Below, one piece after another: positions 1 to 7,739 of a stretch of DNA of 64,000 nucleotides; the stretch's first letter is position 1; each line of letters begins with the position of its first letter. The notes under the pieces are model-generated. The model ran no database searches, was not told where the DNA came from, and saw only the letters and a list, made by a program, of their open reading frames with translations. Source of the DNA: Halobacteriovoraceae bacterium. GTDB taxonomy: Bacteria; Bdellovibrionota; Bacteriovoracia; Bacteriovoracales; Bacteriovoracaceae. The position numbers and the translations under genes were made by a program. Where the stretch lies: contig PAMZ01000002.1 of the NCBI GenBank assembly GCA_002707495.1, forward strand, positions 1 through 64,000. The letters are read 5' to 3'.

Positions 1-70
1 TCGCAACCAATATTTTAACTGAGAACGCATGACTCAAAATTTATAAGGCAATTTTAGTCAAGTGTTGTAA

Positions 71-259
71 ACGCAAATCAAGCTACTTTCATGTAAAGTT
101 CCAATGCAGTCTCAAATTTTAGCACATTGGTTAAAAAAAATTGGTGGAGATGGAATTCTTTTTAAATCAACTCAGAGTCCTGATTCATACTGTTTGGCCC
201 TCTTTGCAAGTGACAATGAAGAATCTGAAAGTCTGTTTTCTCAAATTAAAACTGTGTAA
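71..259 (+). pseudogene. C-terminal fragment of a RES-domain protein
   Basis: The frame is open from just after a stop at 68-70 to the stop at 257-259. It encodes about 60 residues resembling the end of RES domains: a SQILAHWLKKIGGDGILF segment (helix, then a GxDGI strand), followed by CLALFAS, which matches the usual 'n-vlF' strand. RES domains are NAD-directed toxins of roughly 150 residues or more, so the N-terminal catalytic part is missing. No ribosome binding site precedes the internal ATG at 104. I read it as a degraded toxin remnant in the accessory region. The family match is from memory and moderate. Confidence 0.4.
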
Positions 260-270
260 GTCTTTTAGAT

Positions 271-302
271 AAACAAGCAAGTTTTTAAGAGCTTGCTTGT
301 TT
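271..302. terminator. Bidirectional hairpin terminator
   Basis: A perfect 11-bp stem (AAACAAGCAAG at 271-281 with CTTGCTTGTTT at 292-302) encloses a 10-nt loop. It lies between the RES fragment ending at 259 and the minus-strand gene ending at 314. Short T/A runs flank both sides, so it could end transcripts from both directions. Confidence 0.6.
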
Positions 303-313
303 AAAAGCATATG

Positions 314-673
314 TCATATTGTAGTCATTTGAAGACGTGAATTGTCTTGAATAAACTCCTTAAGTTGACCTATGTAAAGCATCTCTTTCCATTTGGATTC
401 TGTAATTTTTCCTTTTTTCTTTTCCCATAATGTTTTTAACCTTCTGTCCTCATGTTCCCAAGTGATTGATCGAAGTTGTAGTTTTTGAATATCTTCTGGA
501 GTAACTTTTTCTATTAAATGTGAAATTAGAATATCCATTGTTACCTTTCCGCAGTCATCTGTTTTGTTAGCTTTCTCTAGTACTTTTGTGATGTTCTTTT
601 TAGTCAGTTCCTTCACTCTAATTGAGCCGTAAGTGACATTTTTGTTTTCCTGTTTGTTACTTTCTTTTTTCAT
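314..673 (-). CDS. Small basic protein of unknown function, possibly DNA-binding
   Basis: A 119-residue Lys/Glu-rich protein with no signal peptide or membrane segment. An AAGGAG ribosome binding site at 680-685 lies 6 nt before the ATG. Residues 17-35 (SIRVKELTKKNITKVLEKA) look like a strand followed by a helix, as in ribbon-helix-helix or mobilisation accessory proteins, and a charged helical C-terminal half follows. I do not recognise a family. It reads away from a cluster of 9-bp direct repeats and an inverted repeat about 90 bp upstream. Small DNA-binding proteins of plasmids and mobile elements often sit this way, but that role is inference. Confidence 0.6.
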   Translation of the reverse strand: MKKESNKQENKNVTYGSIRVKELTKKNITKVLEKANKTDDCGKVTMDILISHLIEKVTPEDIQKLQLRSITWEHEDRRLKTLWEKKKGKITESKWKEMLYIGQLKEFIQDNSRLQMTTI

Positions 674-762
674 TTTAGACTCCTTGTCTTACTCAGTTTG
701 TTACAGTTTTTTCATTAGTAAAATTTCAGAAAATAGAGCCTTGAAAGTGGTCTGTAATTCAG

Positions 763-808
763 CACGACCCTCACGACTCTCACGACTTTCACGACTGAAA
801 TCGTGAAA
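763..808. repeat. Four 9-bp direct repeats running into an inverted repeat
   Basis: CACGAC occurs at 763, 772, 781 and 790, an exact 9-bp period (CACGACCCT, CACGACTCT, CACGACTTT, CACGACTGA). The last copy is shared with a perfect inverted repeat: TTTCACGA at 787-794, six bases, then TCGTGAAA at 801-808. Further GTGAAAT/ATGAAAT words follow to about 840. It looks like a protein-binding array, either iteron-like or an operator, upstream of the minus-strand gene at 314-673. Confidence 0.6.
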
Positions 809-1075
809 TGACGTTAAATAATGTGAAATAAAATGAAATGACTAAAACGCTAAGAAGCCCATAAACACAGGTAAAATATTGATTTTGTTGTTGTAAAGAT
901 AGGTGACGACTATACATCGGGTAGTTCCGGCATATCTTTCTAACCTTTTGAAAATACAAGTTTATAATAGCATATTTTCCTTTCTAATATATCTTCCACA
1001 AAAAAATTCAGGTAGTTACCTCAAGATAATAGCTACTTATTAAGAATACTACTAAATTGCCGAAAAGTGGGTAGA
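809..1075. other. Non-coding stretch upstream of the toxin-antitoxin pair
   Basis: I find no convincing gene here on either strand. The stretch is AT-rich and contains one copy of the long direct repeat described at 917. Otherwise only short A/T tracts are visible. Confidence 0.5.
917..933 (+). repeat. 17-bp direct repeat, left copy
   Basis: TCGGGTAGTTCCGGCAT matches the sequence at 7873-7889 at 16 of 17 positions and in the same orientation. The pair brackets the toxin-antitoxin and metal-efflux genes. It stands out as GC-richer than its surroundings. Confidence 0.55.
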
Positions 1076-1097
1076 TCCCACATTGCATTTTGTGGGA
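1076..1097. promoter_or_regulatory. Palindromic operator candidate of the toxin-antitoxin operon
   Basis: TCCCACA at 1076-1082 and TGTGGGA at 1091-1097 form a perfect 7-bp inverted repeat with an 8-nt gap. It ends 31 bp before the antitoxin start, where promoter elements would be expected. Autorepression by the antitoxin or the complex is usual for such operons; binding here is inferred. Confidence 0.5.
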
Positions 1098-1128
1098 AAG
1101 TGGTATATAGTCTTATTATGGAGGCTTT

Positions 1129-1395
1129 ATGAGCACACTAGTACAAAAAGATAGTAAGAATAGACTTCCAGCAGGCCCAGAGTCTGATGGTTCTCATTTC
1201 ACAAGAGAAATTGATGATAGAGGGAGAATTATTTTTACTCCACAAGTATTGATTGATAAGGATGAGTATGAAAGCAAAATAATTACTTTGCTAGACTCTG
1301 AACGTGATCTTTTTGTAGAAAGTCTACTTAAGACACCAGTGAGAAACGATGCATTTAAAAATGCTAAGACCAAATTCCAAAAGAAGTATAAGTGA
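1129..1395 (+). CDS. Antitoxin of a GNAT toxin-antitoxin pair, DUF1778-like C-terminus
   Basis: An 88-residue protein with a GGAGG ribosome binding site at 1120-1124. Its C-terminal third, with LLDSERDLFVESL, then TPVRNDAF and a Lys-rich tail ending KKYK, matches the toxin-wrapping tail of DUF1778/TacA-type antitoxins. Their usual N-terminal ribbon-helix-helix is not obvious. Residues 25-45 (REIDDRGRIIFTPQVLID) instead look like a short beta unit. The stop overlaps the GTG start of the acetyltransferase, the tight coupling typical of these modules, and a palindrome lies just upstream. The antitoxin role rests on gene order and the C-terminal motif. Confidence 0.75.
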   Translation: MSTLVQKDSKNRLPAGPESDGSHFTREIDDRGRIIFTPQVLIDKDEYESKIITLLDSERDLFVESLLKTPVRNDAFKNAKTKFQKKYK

Positions 1396-1874
1396 GTTGG
1401 AGTATAGTTGAGTTTGATAAGAGTTATAATCGCAATAATTTTAATTGTGGTGAAGAAGTTTTAGATCAATATCTTAAAAAACAAATGTCGCAAGATCTTA
1501 AAAGAAAAGCAAATGTTCCAATGCTTGCAGTCGATGATATTAATAAGGTGATAGGTTACTATACTTTAAGTAGTGGTCATGTTGAGTTTCAAAACTTTCC
1601 TGTGAAATTGAAATCTAAAATCGCACCGTACCCTGTACCAATTGCAAGGGTTGGGCGTCTAGCAGTTGATAGTAGTATGAAAGGACAAGGTTTAGGTGAA
1701 GAGCTTTTAATGCATGCAATAGATAGAGCTGAACAAGTATCTAAGCTCATGGGCATTAGAGCTGTAGTTGTTGATGCAAAAAATGAAAATGCTGAAAATT
1801 TTTATAAAAAATATGGCTTTGAATATCTTCAGAATAGAGCTGGGGGTAGGAAGACACTCTTTCTTGTTATTTGA
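1392..1874 (+). CDS. GNAT-family acetyltransferase toxin (TacT/AtaT-like)
   Basis: This 160-residue protein starts at GTG 1392, overlapping the antitoxin stop by 4 bp. It has the hallmarks of TacT-type toxins: an N-terminal FNCGEEVLDQYLKKQ segment with QDLKRK, the IGYYTLSSG strand, VPIARVGRLAVD, the acetyl-CoA loop QGLGEELL (about residues 98-105) and a C-terminal FYKKYGF with the conserved tyrosine. Known relatives acetylate the amino acid on charged tRNAs and block translation. All expected motifs are present, so it looks intact. The exact tRNA target cannot be read from sequence. Confidence 0.88.
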   Translation: MSWSIVEFDKSYNRNNFNCGEEVLDQYLKKQMSQDLKRKANVPMLAVDDINKVIGYYTLSSGHVEFQNFPVKLKSKIAPYPVPIARVGRLAVDSSMKGQGLGEELLMHAIDRAEQVSKLMGIRAVVVDAKNENAENFYKKYGFEYLQNRAGGRKTLFLVI

Positions 1875-1913
1875 AAAGTGTTAATATTAAAACTCATTTA
1901 TAATGTAAAATAA

Positions 1914-2249
1914 TTAAGTAATTGTAGTTATACTTTGATGTATGAAGTAACCAAAGCCCAATAGGACTATTCCCATTGCATAGCATGTCCAGAAGTTAAG
2001 ATTTAGCTTACCTGATAATAAAAAAGGAACAAAGAAGAGAAGGCTCAAGGGAACGGCTACAAATATACTCTTAGCATACTCAACTGACTGAGACGAATTA
2101 TTCCACTCTAGTTGAGAGAAAGCCAGAGCAAGTAAAGTTGTAAGGGGGAGGGCGGTTAGAAATCCCGCCAACCCAATTTTCTTTCCGGACAACCAAGATA
2201 CAAAACTAATTACAATGGATGATAGAATTATTTTTCCAATCCAGAGCAT
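1914..2249 (-). CDS. DUF3147-like small membrane protein
   Basis: A 111-residue protein with about four hydrophobic segments. GFLTALPLTTLLAL and the following short loop resemble DUF3147 family inner-membrane proteins, whose function is unknown. It is the last gene of the minus-strand operon, 26 bp behind the 145-residue exported protein, so it probably supports the pump or metal handling. It converges with the toxin gene, and I see no clear terminator between them. Confidence 0.65.
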   Translation of the reverse strand: MLWIGKIILSSIVISFVSWLSGKKIGLAGFLTALPLTTLLALAFSQLEWNNSSQSVEYAKSIFVAVPLSLLFFVPFLLSGKLNLNFWTCYAMGIVLLGFGYFIHQSITTIT

Positions 2250-2275
2250 AAATACTTTCCTTTTTTAATTTATTG

Positions 2276-2713
2276 TTATTTATCAAGCCCATCAAAAGCA
2301 CCAAAGAGTTTTGTACCATTTTTTTCAATATTAACATCAATATTATAAGGAACTCTTTTGTTTTTCTCTCTTGTTCCTTTATAGAACTTTTTTGACTTAT
2401 CTAAAGTTAATTTAAATTTAGAGGACTTTCCTTTTTCAAGCTGAATGGCATTAACTGTTTTATCAAACTCTTTTAGTGAAACCTCATTCATTTTTTTATC
2501 AAAGATATAAAGTTTTACATCTAAGTCTTCAATGACGAGTTCACCTTTATAAAGCATTTTTGCTTTTCTTCCGTCATTGACTTGTTTATAGTCAATAATA
2601 GCAGTGACCTTTCCACCTTGCATGCTTTCATCTGTAATTGCTGGCCCATGGCCTTCATCATGAGCAAAAGTGTTTAGAGTTAATGTTAATAATAGTGTTG
2701 TAAAAGCTTTCAT
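2276..2713 (-). CDS. Exported small protein of the efflux operon, possible metal-binding beta-domain
   Basis: A 145-residue protein with a signal peptide (cleavage near TFA-HD) followed at once by HDEGHGP, a likely metal-ligand cluster. The rest alternates short strands (KLYIFDKK, KFKLTLDKS, YNIDVNIEK), suggesting a beta-sandwich. From memory this recalls the extra N-terminal domain of some CzcB-type adaptors, but there are no lipoyl, hairpin or barrel domains. It follows tolC by 10 bp. It could be a periplasmic metal chaperone or a reduced adaptor piece; both are inference. Confidence 0.6.
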   Translation of the reverse strand: MKAFTTLLLTLTLNTFAHDEGHGPAITDESMQGGKVTAIIDYKQVNDGRKAKMLYKGELVIEDLDVKLYIFDKKMNEVSLKEFDKTVNAIQLEKGKSSKFKLTLDKSKKFYKGTREKNKRVPYNIDVNIEKNGTKLFGAFDGLDK

Positions 2714-2723
2714 TTTATTCTCC

Positions 2724-3971
2724 TTAAAGGTTTATTCCAGATAATCTTTCTAATTCTAATTTAGAATCTTGATAATCTTTATTGTAATTAATGACATTTA
2801 ATTGAAATTGATAGAGTCTATCCCTCGCTGAGACAAGATCTAATGAGTTCTTAACTCCTCTTTTATATTCACTGAGAACATTATTAAAGTAAATCTTTGC
2901 TTTCTTTAAATTTGTTTCAGAGAGGTCAAGAAGTTTGTGAATATTTTGAAACTTTTCAAAGCGGTGAGTAAGATCGATCTCTAAATTGTGCTTAGTGCTT
3001 TTTAGTTTTAACTTTGATCTCTCTAGACGTGCTTGATTTATAGCTTGCTTCGAAAACCTTTTACCACCGTCAAAAAGTGGAATTTCAAGATACAATCCAA
3101 CCAGTCCTTCTTGCGAATCATTAGAGGTATAAGTTTCATCTATTCGCATGCGTCCATAACGTCCCATTAGTTTTAGAGAGGGAAGTCTTTTAGAAAAACT
3201 AGAATCTGTTTCATATTCTAAGGCAAGAGTTTTAGAGTTAATATTTAAAAGTTCATTATTTCTTTTAAGGGCACTTTCTAAAAGATCACTTAAACTTGTA
3301 CTAAAATGAACATGAGGAAGACTTCCTAAGATGTTTATCTCTTGATTGTGACTGACAAAGGTTAACTTTCTTAATTTATCAAGACCATGTTGATATTCTT
3401 CAGTTACTTTTAAAAGGGTGTTTTTTAGTGTGGCCTCACGCATTTCAATTTCAAGAACATCAGCTCTACCAACTAATCCTTGTTCTCTTTTGCTTTGAAC
3501 CTGTTTCTTTAATTTCTGGTTATATTTAAGCTCTTCAAGAATAAGTTCTTTATGCTTTTTATGGGATAGCACTTCAAAATAAAGGGCCATGAGTGATCGC
3601 TTTAACTCTTCTTGAGTAAAATTAATCAATCTTTTCTTTTGTTTTTGCTCTTCTTTAAGGGCATCAAGCTTTTTCTTTGTAGCACCAAATTGATAGAGAT
3701 TATAATCTACTCTTAATTCACCAACGGCCTTATTGCTTTCTACAGATGCTTCATCTGGGGCTATTCTTTTTTCACTGCCTATAATGGCATGTAGTTTAGG
3801 GTAGTAATCTGACTTAATACTTTTAATTTCAGAGTCTATCTCTTTAAGTTCAAGCTCTTTGTCTTGAATAATGGGATTCCTTTCTTGAGCAACTTTGTAG
3901 AGACTTTTAAAATCATAATCTTTGGCCAATGTGTATTGAATAGATAGGATCAGTATAAAAAATATTCTCAT
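2724..3971 (-). CDS. TolC/CzcC-family outer-membrane efflux protein
   Basis: This 415-residue protein has a signal peptide (to about residue 16, YTLA-KD). Two long coiled-coil blocks with internal similarity follow, each with the QLEREKLKL-like heptads of TolC-family proteins, and RGVKNSLDLVSARDRLYQFQL near the end is typical of the second repeat. It would form the trimeric outer-membrane duct for the RND pump. Its ATG overlaps the pump stop by 4 bp, so translation is coupled. Length is normal for CusC/CzcC-like members. The transported ion is not determinable. Confidence 0.88.
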   Translation of the reverse strand: MRIFFILILSIQYTLAKDYDFKSLYKVAQERNPIIQDKELELKEIDSEIKSIKSDYYPKLHAIIGSEKRIAPDEASVESNKAVGELRVDYNLYQFGATKKKLDALKEEQKQKKRLINFTQEELKRSLMALYFEVLSHKKHKELILEELKYNQKLKKQVQSKREQGLVGRADVLEIEMREATLKNTLLKVTEEYQHGLDKLRKLTFVSHNQEINILGSLPHVHFSTSLSDLLESALKRNNELLNINSKTLALEYETDSSFSKRLPSLKLMGRYGRMRIDETYTSNDSQEGLVGLYLEIPLFDGGKRFSKQAINQARLERSKLKLKSTKHNLEIDLTHRFEKFQNIHKLLDLSETNLKKAKIYFNNVLSEYKRGVKNSLDLVSARDRLYQFQLNVINYNKDYQDSKLELERLSGINL

Positions 3972-6900
3972 GATCTATCTCCTTTTTTATAGGCGAGATG
4001 TTTTTGGGTGGCCTTCTTGGCGTAATTATAAAAAATGACAGGGGTAACAAAAATATCTAATAGGGTAGAGCTTAAGAGTCCTCCTATGATAACTACGGCA
4101 ACAGGGTAGAGTATCTCTTTTCCTGGTTCACCTTGAGAGAGAAGAATTGGTATTAAAGCAAAAACTGCAGTTAGTGCTGTCATCAAAACAGGAATAAGTC
4201 TTTCTTGAGAACCTTTAATGATAGTTTCTTTAGAGAAATCCATTCCTTCATATTTGATGAGGTGAAGGTAATGAGAAATCATCATGACTCCATTTCGACT
4301 AGCAATTCCACAAAGTGTGATAAAGGCAATTAAAGTGGCAACTGAGAGTACTTTTTCAGTTATATAGATGGCAATAATACTTCCAATCAGAGCAAGTGGT
4401 AGAGCTGTTAGCACTTGCATACTCATCATAAAGCTTCCAAAGTGCCAATAAAGAACAATGATAATCGCTAATAGAGAAATAATTCCTAAAAGTGTAATAA
4501 GTCTTGAGGCCTCTCTTTCACTTTCAAACTGCCCACCGAGCTTTATAAAATATTCTTCATCGATATTAAGCTCTTTTATTTCTTTTTTTATTTGCGTGAC
4601 AAGTTGATCAAGAGCAATTCCTGATGAATTAGCCTGAACGATTATTCTTCTTTGAGCATTCTCTCTATTTATAATATTAGGCCCTTCTGATTCATAGACA
4701 GAAGCAACATCTTTTAGGCGTATAACTTCTCCTGTGGGGAGGACTCTTATGGCAGTCTCTTGCATTAAATCTAAATCTTTTCTGGTTGCCTCATTAAAGC
4801 GCATAGTTATATCAAATATTTTTTGCTTATCGATGACATTTCCGACACTTTTCCCGTTGAGTGCTATTTCTAGCATTAAGACTATATCGCTAATATTTAT
4901 TCCGTATTTTGCAGCATCTTCACGATAAAGATGAATTTTGACTTGAGGGGTGAGGACTTGTTGTTCTAATTGAAGATCCACTAATCCATCAATCTTCTCA
5001 AGCCGTTTTTCAAGTTGCTTACCATAGCGACGAAGCTTTGAAAGATCTGGTCCTATGATCTTGATCGCTATCTGTGCTCTAACTCCTGAGAGTAGATGAT
5101 CTAGTCTGTGACTAATAGGTTGGCCAATATTGGCATAAGTATTTGGGATATTTGCTAACTTTTCTCTTAATTCTTTTAAAACAATTTCTCGCTTACGACC
5201 ATTTTCATGAAAATCCACATCAATTTCACTCCAATGAACTCCTTCAGCGTGCTCATCCATTTCAGCTCGACCAGTTCGTCTCACAGTACTTTTAACCTCG
5301 GGGATACTGAGCATAATCTTTTCAGCTTTGCTTCCAATGATATTGGATTCTTCTAAAGAAATTCCTGGACCTGCAGCAAGTCCAATGGTCGCAGTTCCCT
5401 CGTTAAAAGATGGAAGAAAGTTTCTTCCCATTTGGGGAATTAAAGAAATTGATCCTATAAGTAATATTAAGACAATTGAGATAATGAGTTTTGGTTTTTC
5501 TAGTATTTTATGAAGTAATACCTTTTCCTTGTCTTTAAGAAACTTAACGAGTTTACCATCTTCTTTATCCATAATCTTAGCATTTGGAAATAGATACGAA
5601 CATAAGACAGGTGTAACAGTTAAGGAGACAAAGAGACTGGCAATAATAGAGATAATATAAGCAATACCAAGAGGAATAAAGAGTCTGCCTTCAATTCCAC
5701 TTAAGTAAAATAATGGAATAAAAACAAGAACCACAATTATAGTTGAGATAACAATTGAGTTTCTGATTTCACTAGAGGCGAGATAGATAATTTCTAGGGG
5801 ATTAAATTTTCTTCCACTTTTTTTAGCTTCTTTAAGTCTTCTAAAAACATTTTCCACGTCTACAATAGCATCATCAACAAGTTCACCAATAGCAATGGCC
5901 AGTCCTCCAAGAGTCATCGTATTTACTGAAAGTCCAAAGAATTTAAAAGTCAGTGCCGTTAGTACAAATGAGAGAGGAATGGCGGTTAAAGTGATAAATG
6001 TAGATCTTAAGTTTAAAAGAAAAATAAATAAAATAATGGCCACAATTATTGCCCCATCTCTTAAGGCCTCTGAGACATTATTAATTGAGTTCTTTATGAA
6101 GTTACTTTGCTTGAAAAGATCTTTCTTTAGAATTACTCCCTTAGGAAGTTGCTTGTCTATTTTAAGTGCTAATTCATCCACTTTTTTAGACACCTCAATT
6201 GTAGATGCTTCAGGTTGTTTTTGGATTGTCATAACCACTGAGTCTTGAGCGTTAATTGAACCATCACCCCTTTTAGGAGTTGCTCCAATTTTAACTTCAG
6301 CTACATCTTTAAGTTTTACTGGTTTTCCAAGATGGAGTCCAATATTTGACTCTTTCAGATCATCAATTGTTTCTGCCCGTCCAATTACTCGGATAAGGAA
6401 TTCTTTTTTATCTCTATCAACAAATCCACCCGTTGTATTCTCACTGAGATGTTTTACATTCTCTACTAATTGACCAAGTGAAATATTCTTTAAGCGCAAT
6501 TTTTCGGGATCAATTTTTATTTGATACTGCTTCTTTCCACCACCAATAACAACTACATTACTAACTCCGGGAATTGACATAAGCTGTGGCCTTATTACCC
6601 AGTCTGCAATAGTTCTTAATTCAAGTAGATCAAGTTTACTCGATGTTGTATCAAGTTGAAGACCCAAAAACTGAATTTCCCCCATAATTGAAGTTATTGG
6701 GGTGAGTGTCGGAGAAATGTTATCAGGCAGTCTATTTTTAACTGATTGAATTTTCTCATTCACTAATTGTCTATTTCGGTATTGATCAGTTTCCCAAGCA
6801 AATTCTACATGGATGATACTGACTCCCATCCCACTAGATGAGCGCACTCTCGTAACCCCAGTTGTCCCAATCATTGCAGTCTCAAGAGGAATAGTCACAA

Positions 6901-7090
6901 GTGTTTCTACTTCCTCGGGAGCAAGTCCATGGCCTTCCGTAATAATGGTAACTTTTGGTTTATTGAGATTTGGAAATACATCAACTGGTAAATTGATTGC
7001 GACTATTGTTCCATAGACTGTAATAAATGCAGCAATAGCAGTTATTAGTAATCTATTATTTAATGAAAATTTAATTATTTTATTAAGCAC
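3968..7090 (-). CDS. HME-type RND efflux pump (CusA/CzcA family)
   Basis: This 1,040-residue protein has full RND length: TM1 near residues 12-32, two large periplasmic loops and twelve predicted membrane segments. AIAIGELVDDAIVDVENVF in TM4 (about residue 400) carries the paired acidic residues of the proton relay. PISHRLDHLLSGVRAQIAIK (about 655-675) is characteristic of the heavy-metal branch. It should export a divalent or monovalent metal from the periplasm through the downstream TolC protein. No full periplasmic adaptor is encoded in the operon. Upstream is the His-rich exported protein, which strengthens the metal assignment. Confidence 0.9.
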   Translation of the reverse strand: MLNKIIKFSLNNRLLITAIAAFITVYGTIVAINLPVDVFPNLNKPKVTIITEGHGLAPEEVETLVTIPLETAMIGTTGVTRVRSSSGMGVSIIHVEFAWETDQYRNRQLVNEKIQSVKNRLPDNISPTLTPITSIMGEIQFLGLQLDTTSSKLDLLELRTIADWVIRPQLMSIPGVSNVVVIGGGKKQYQIKIDPEKLRLKNISLGQLVENVKHLSENTTGGFVDRDKKEFLIRVIGRAETIDDLKESNIGLHLGKPVKLKDVAEVKIGATPKRGDGSINAQDSVVMTIQKQPEASTIEVSKKVDELALKIDKQLPKGVILKKDLFKQSNFIKNSINNVSEALRDGAIIVAIILFIFLLNLRSTFITLTAIPLSFVLTALTFKFFGLSVNTMTLGGLAIAIGELVDDAIVDVENVFRRLKEAKKSGRKFNPLEIIYLASSEIRNSIVISTIIVVLVFIPLFYLSGIEGRLFIPLGIAYIISIIASLFVSLTVTPVLCSYLFPNAKIMDKEDGKLVKFLKDKEKVLLHKILEKPKLIISIVLILLIGSISLIPQMGRNFLPSFNEGTATIGLAAGPGISLEESNIIGSKAEKIMLSIPEVKSTVRRTGRAEMDEHAEGVHWSEIDVDFHENGRKREIVLKELREKLANIPNTYANIGQPISHRLDHLLSGVRAQIAIKIIGPDLSKLRRYGKQLEKRLEKIDGLVDLQLEQQVLTPQVKIHLYREDAAKYGINISDIVLMLEIALNGKSVGNVIDKQKIFDITMRFNEATRKDLDLMQETAIRVLPTGEVIRLKDVASVYESEGPNIINRENAQRRIIVQANSSGIALDQLVTQIKKEIKELNIDEEYFIKLGGQFESEREASRLITLLGIISLLAIIIVLYWHFGSFMMSMQVLTALPLALIGSIIAIYITEKVLSVATLIAFITLCGIASRNGVMMISHYLHLIKYEGMDFSKETIIKGSQERLIPVLMTALTAVFALIPILLSQGEPGKEILYPVAVVIIGGLLSSTLLDIFVTPVIFYNYAKKATQKHLAYKKGDRS

Positions 7091-7157
7091 CTTATTCTTC
7101 CTTCATATAAAAAAGCAAATAGAAGTTTTTGTTTCAAGAATTTGAAAGAAAAATGGC

Positions 7158-7562
7158 TTAATTTAATAAGGGAAGATTTCTAAAGCTACCCGGAGGGGGA
7201 ATAGGTCTGTTAATATAGTGATAGTTAAGTTTCTTTAAATGGGAAAACTCTTGTTTCAATTGTTGTGTTGTAATTTGGTTTAATACAAATAAATTACCAT
7301 ACTTAATAACTTTTATAGCGGTATAAAAGTAAGCTTTCTCAAGAGTCACTAATTTGTGCTCATGCTGATCTTCTGATTGTTCCTTAGACTCTTCATCATG
7401 ATTATTGTGGTGGTGATGGATGAGGTCATTATTATGCACATGTGAATAATGATGAGACTTATGATCACTATGATGTTCTTCAAGATGAGCTTGAATTGAA
7501 GCATTGGCCAGTGGTGCTAGCAAATAATGAATAAACATTGTAGCTATGGTAAATAGTTTCAT
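7158..7562 (-). CDS. His-rich exported protein, metal-binding
   Basis: A 134-residue protein with an N-terminal signal peptide (to about residue 21, PLANA-S). Residues 26-70 hold a dense His/Asp/Glu stretch (HLEEHHSDHKSHH, LIHHHHNNHDEE, EDQHEHK), then a helical segment and a Pro-rich end (RPIPPPGSFRN). Such regions buffer or sense Zn, Cu, Co or Ni. As first gene of the efflux operon, 67 bp before the pump, it is probably a periplasmic metal buffer comparable in position to CzcI-like proteins. The transcript leader is very short and no ribosome binding site is visible. Confidence 0.75.
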   Translation of the reverse strand: MKLFTIATMFIHYLLAPLANASIQAHLEEHHSDHKSHHYSHVHNNDLIHHHHNNHDEESKEQSEDQHEHKLVTLEKAYFYTAIKVIKYGNLFVLNQITTQQLKQEFSHLKKLNYHYINRPIPPPGSFRNLPLLN

Positions 7563-7575
7563 TATAAATTTTTAT

Positions 7576-7605
7576 TATCTATTTTGCTTTAAGTCAATAT
7601 ATCAA
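7576..7605 (-). promoter_or_regulatory. Predicted promoter of the metal-efflux operon
   Basis: Reading the minus strand, TTGATA (7605-7600), an 18-bp spacer and TAGATA (7581-7576) lie 13 bp before the His-rich gene. Transcription would begin about 7 nt from the ATG, and no Shine-Dalgarno fits there. The -10 word repeats the TAGATA half-site seen in the upstream palindromes. Confidence 0.45.
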
Positions 7606-7621
7606 TTGAGCACTACAAAGG

Positions 7622-7638
7622 TTAGATAATTTATCTAA
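7622..7638. promoter_or_regulatory. Palindromic operator candidate upstream of the metal-efflux operon
   Basis: TTAGATAA, one base, TTATCTAA is a perfect 8-bp inverted repeat. Its centre is about 61 bp upstream of the inferred transcription start, a distance common for activator sites. A second, related palindrome lies at 7718-7732. No regulator gene is encoded in the operon. Confidence 0.5.
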
Positions 7639-7717
7639 ACTTAATATTCATTAATTAAAAAGACTTTAATCACTTATGACCTATTATCTTTAGAGATTTC
7701 TTAAATTCTAAAATATA

Positions 7718-7732
7718 TATCTAAAATAGATA
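7718..7732. promoter_or_regulatory. Second TATCTA/TAGATA inverted repeat
   Basis: TATCTA (7718-7723), three bases, TAGATA (7727-7732). It shares the hexamer of the nearer palindrome in opposite order and sits 95 bp further upstream. The local sequence is very AT-rich, so chance is a real alternative. Confidence 0.35.
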
Positions 7733-7739
7733 AATATAC

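Noticed and set aside
763-798. Possible CRISPR array
   Set aside because: The 9-bp period leaves no room for spacers and there are no cas genes. It is an iteron- or operator-like array.
4734-7016. Several plus-strand frames opposite the HME-RND gene
   Set aside because: They mirror the pump's codon bias and have no start signals. The pump itself is intact across the whole stretch.
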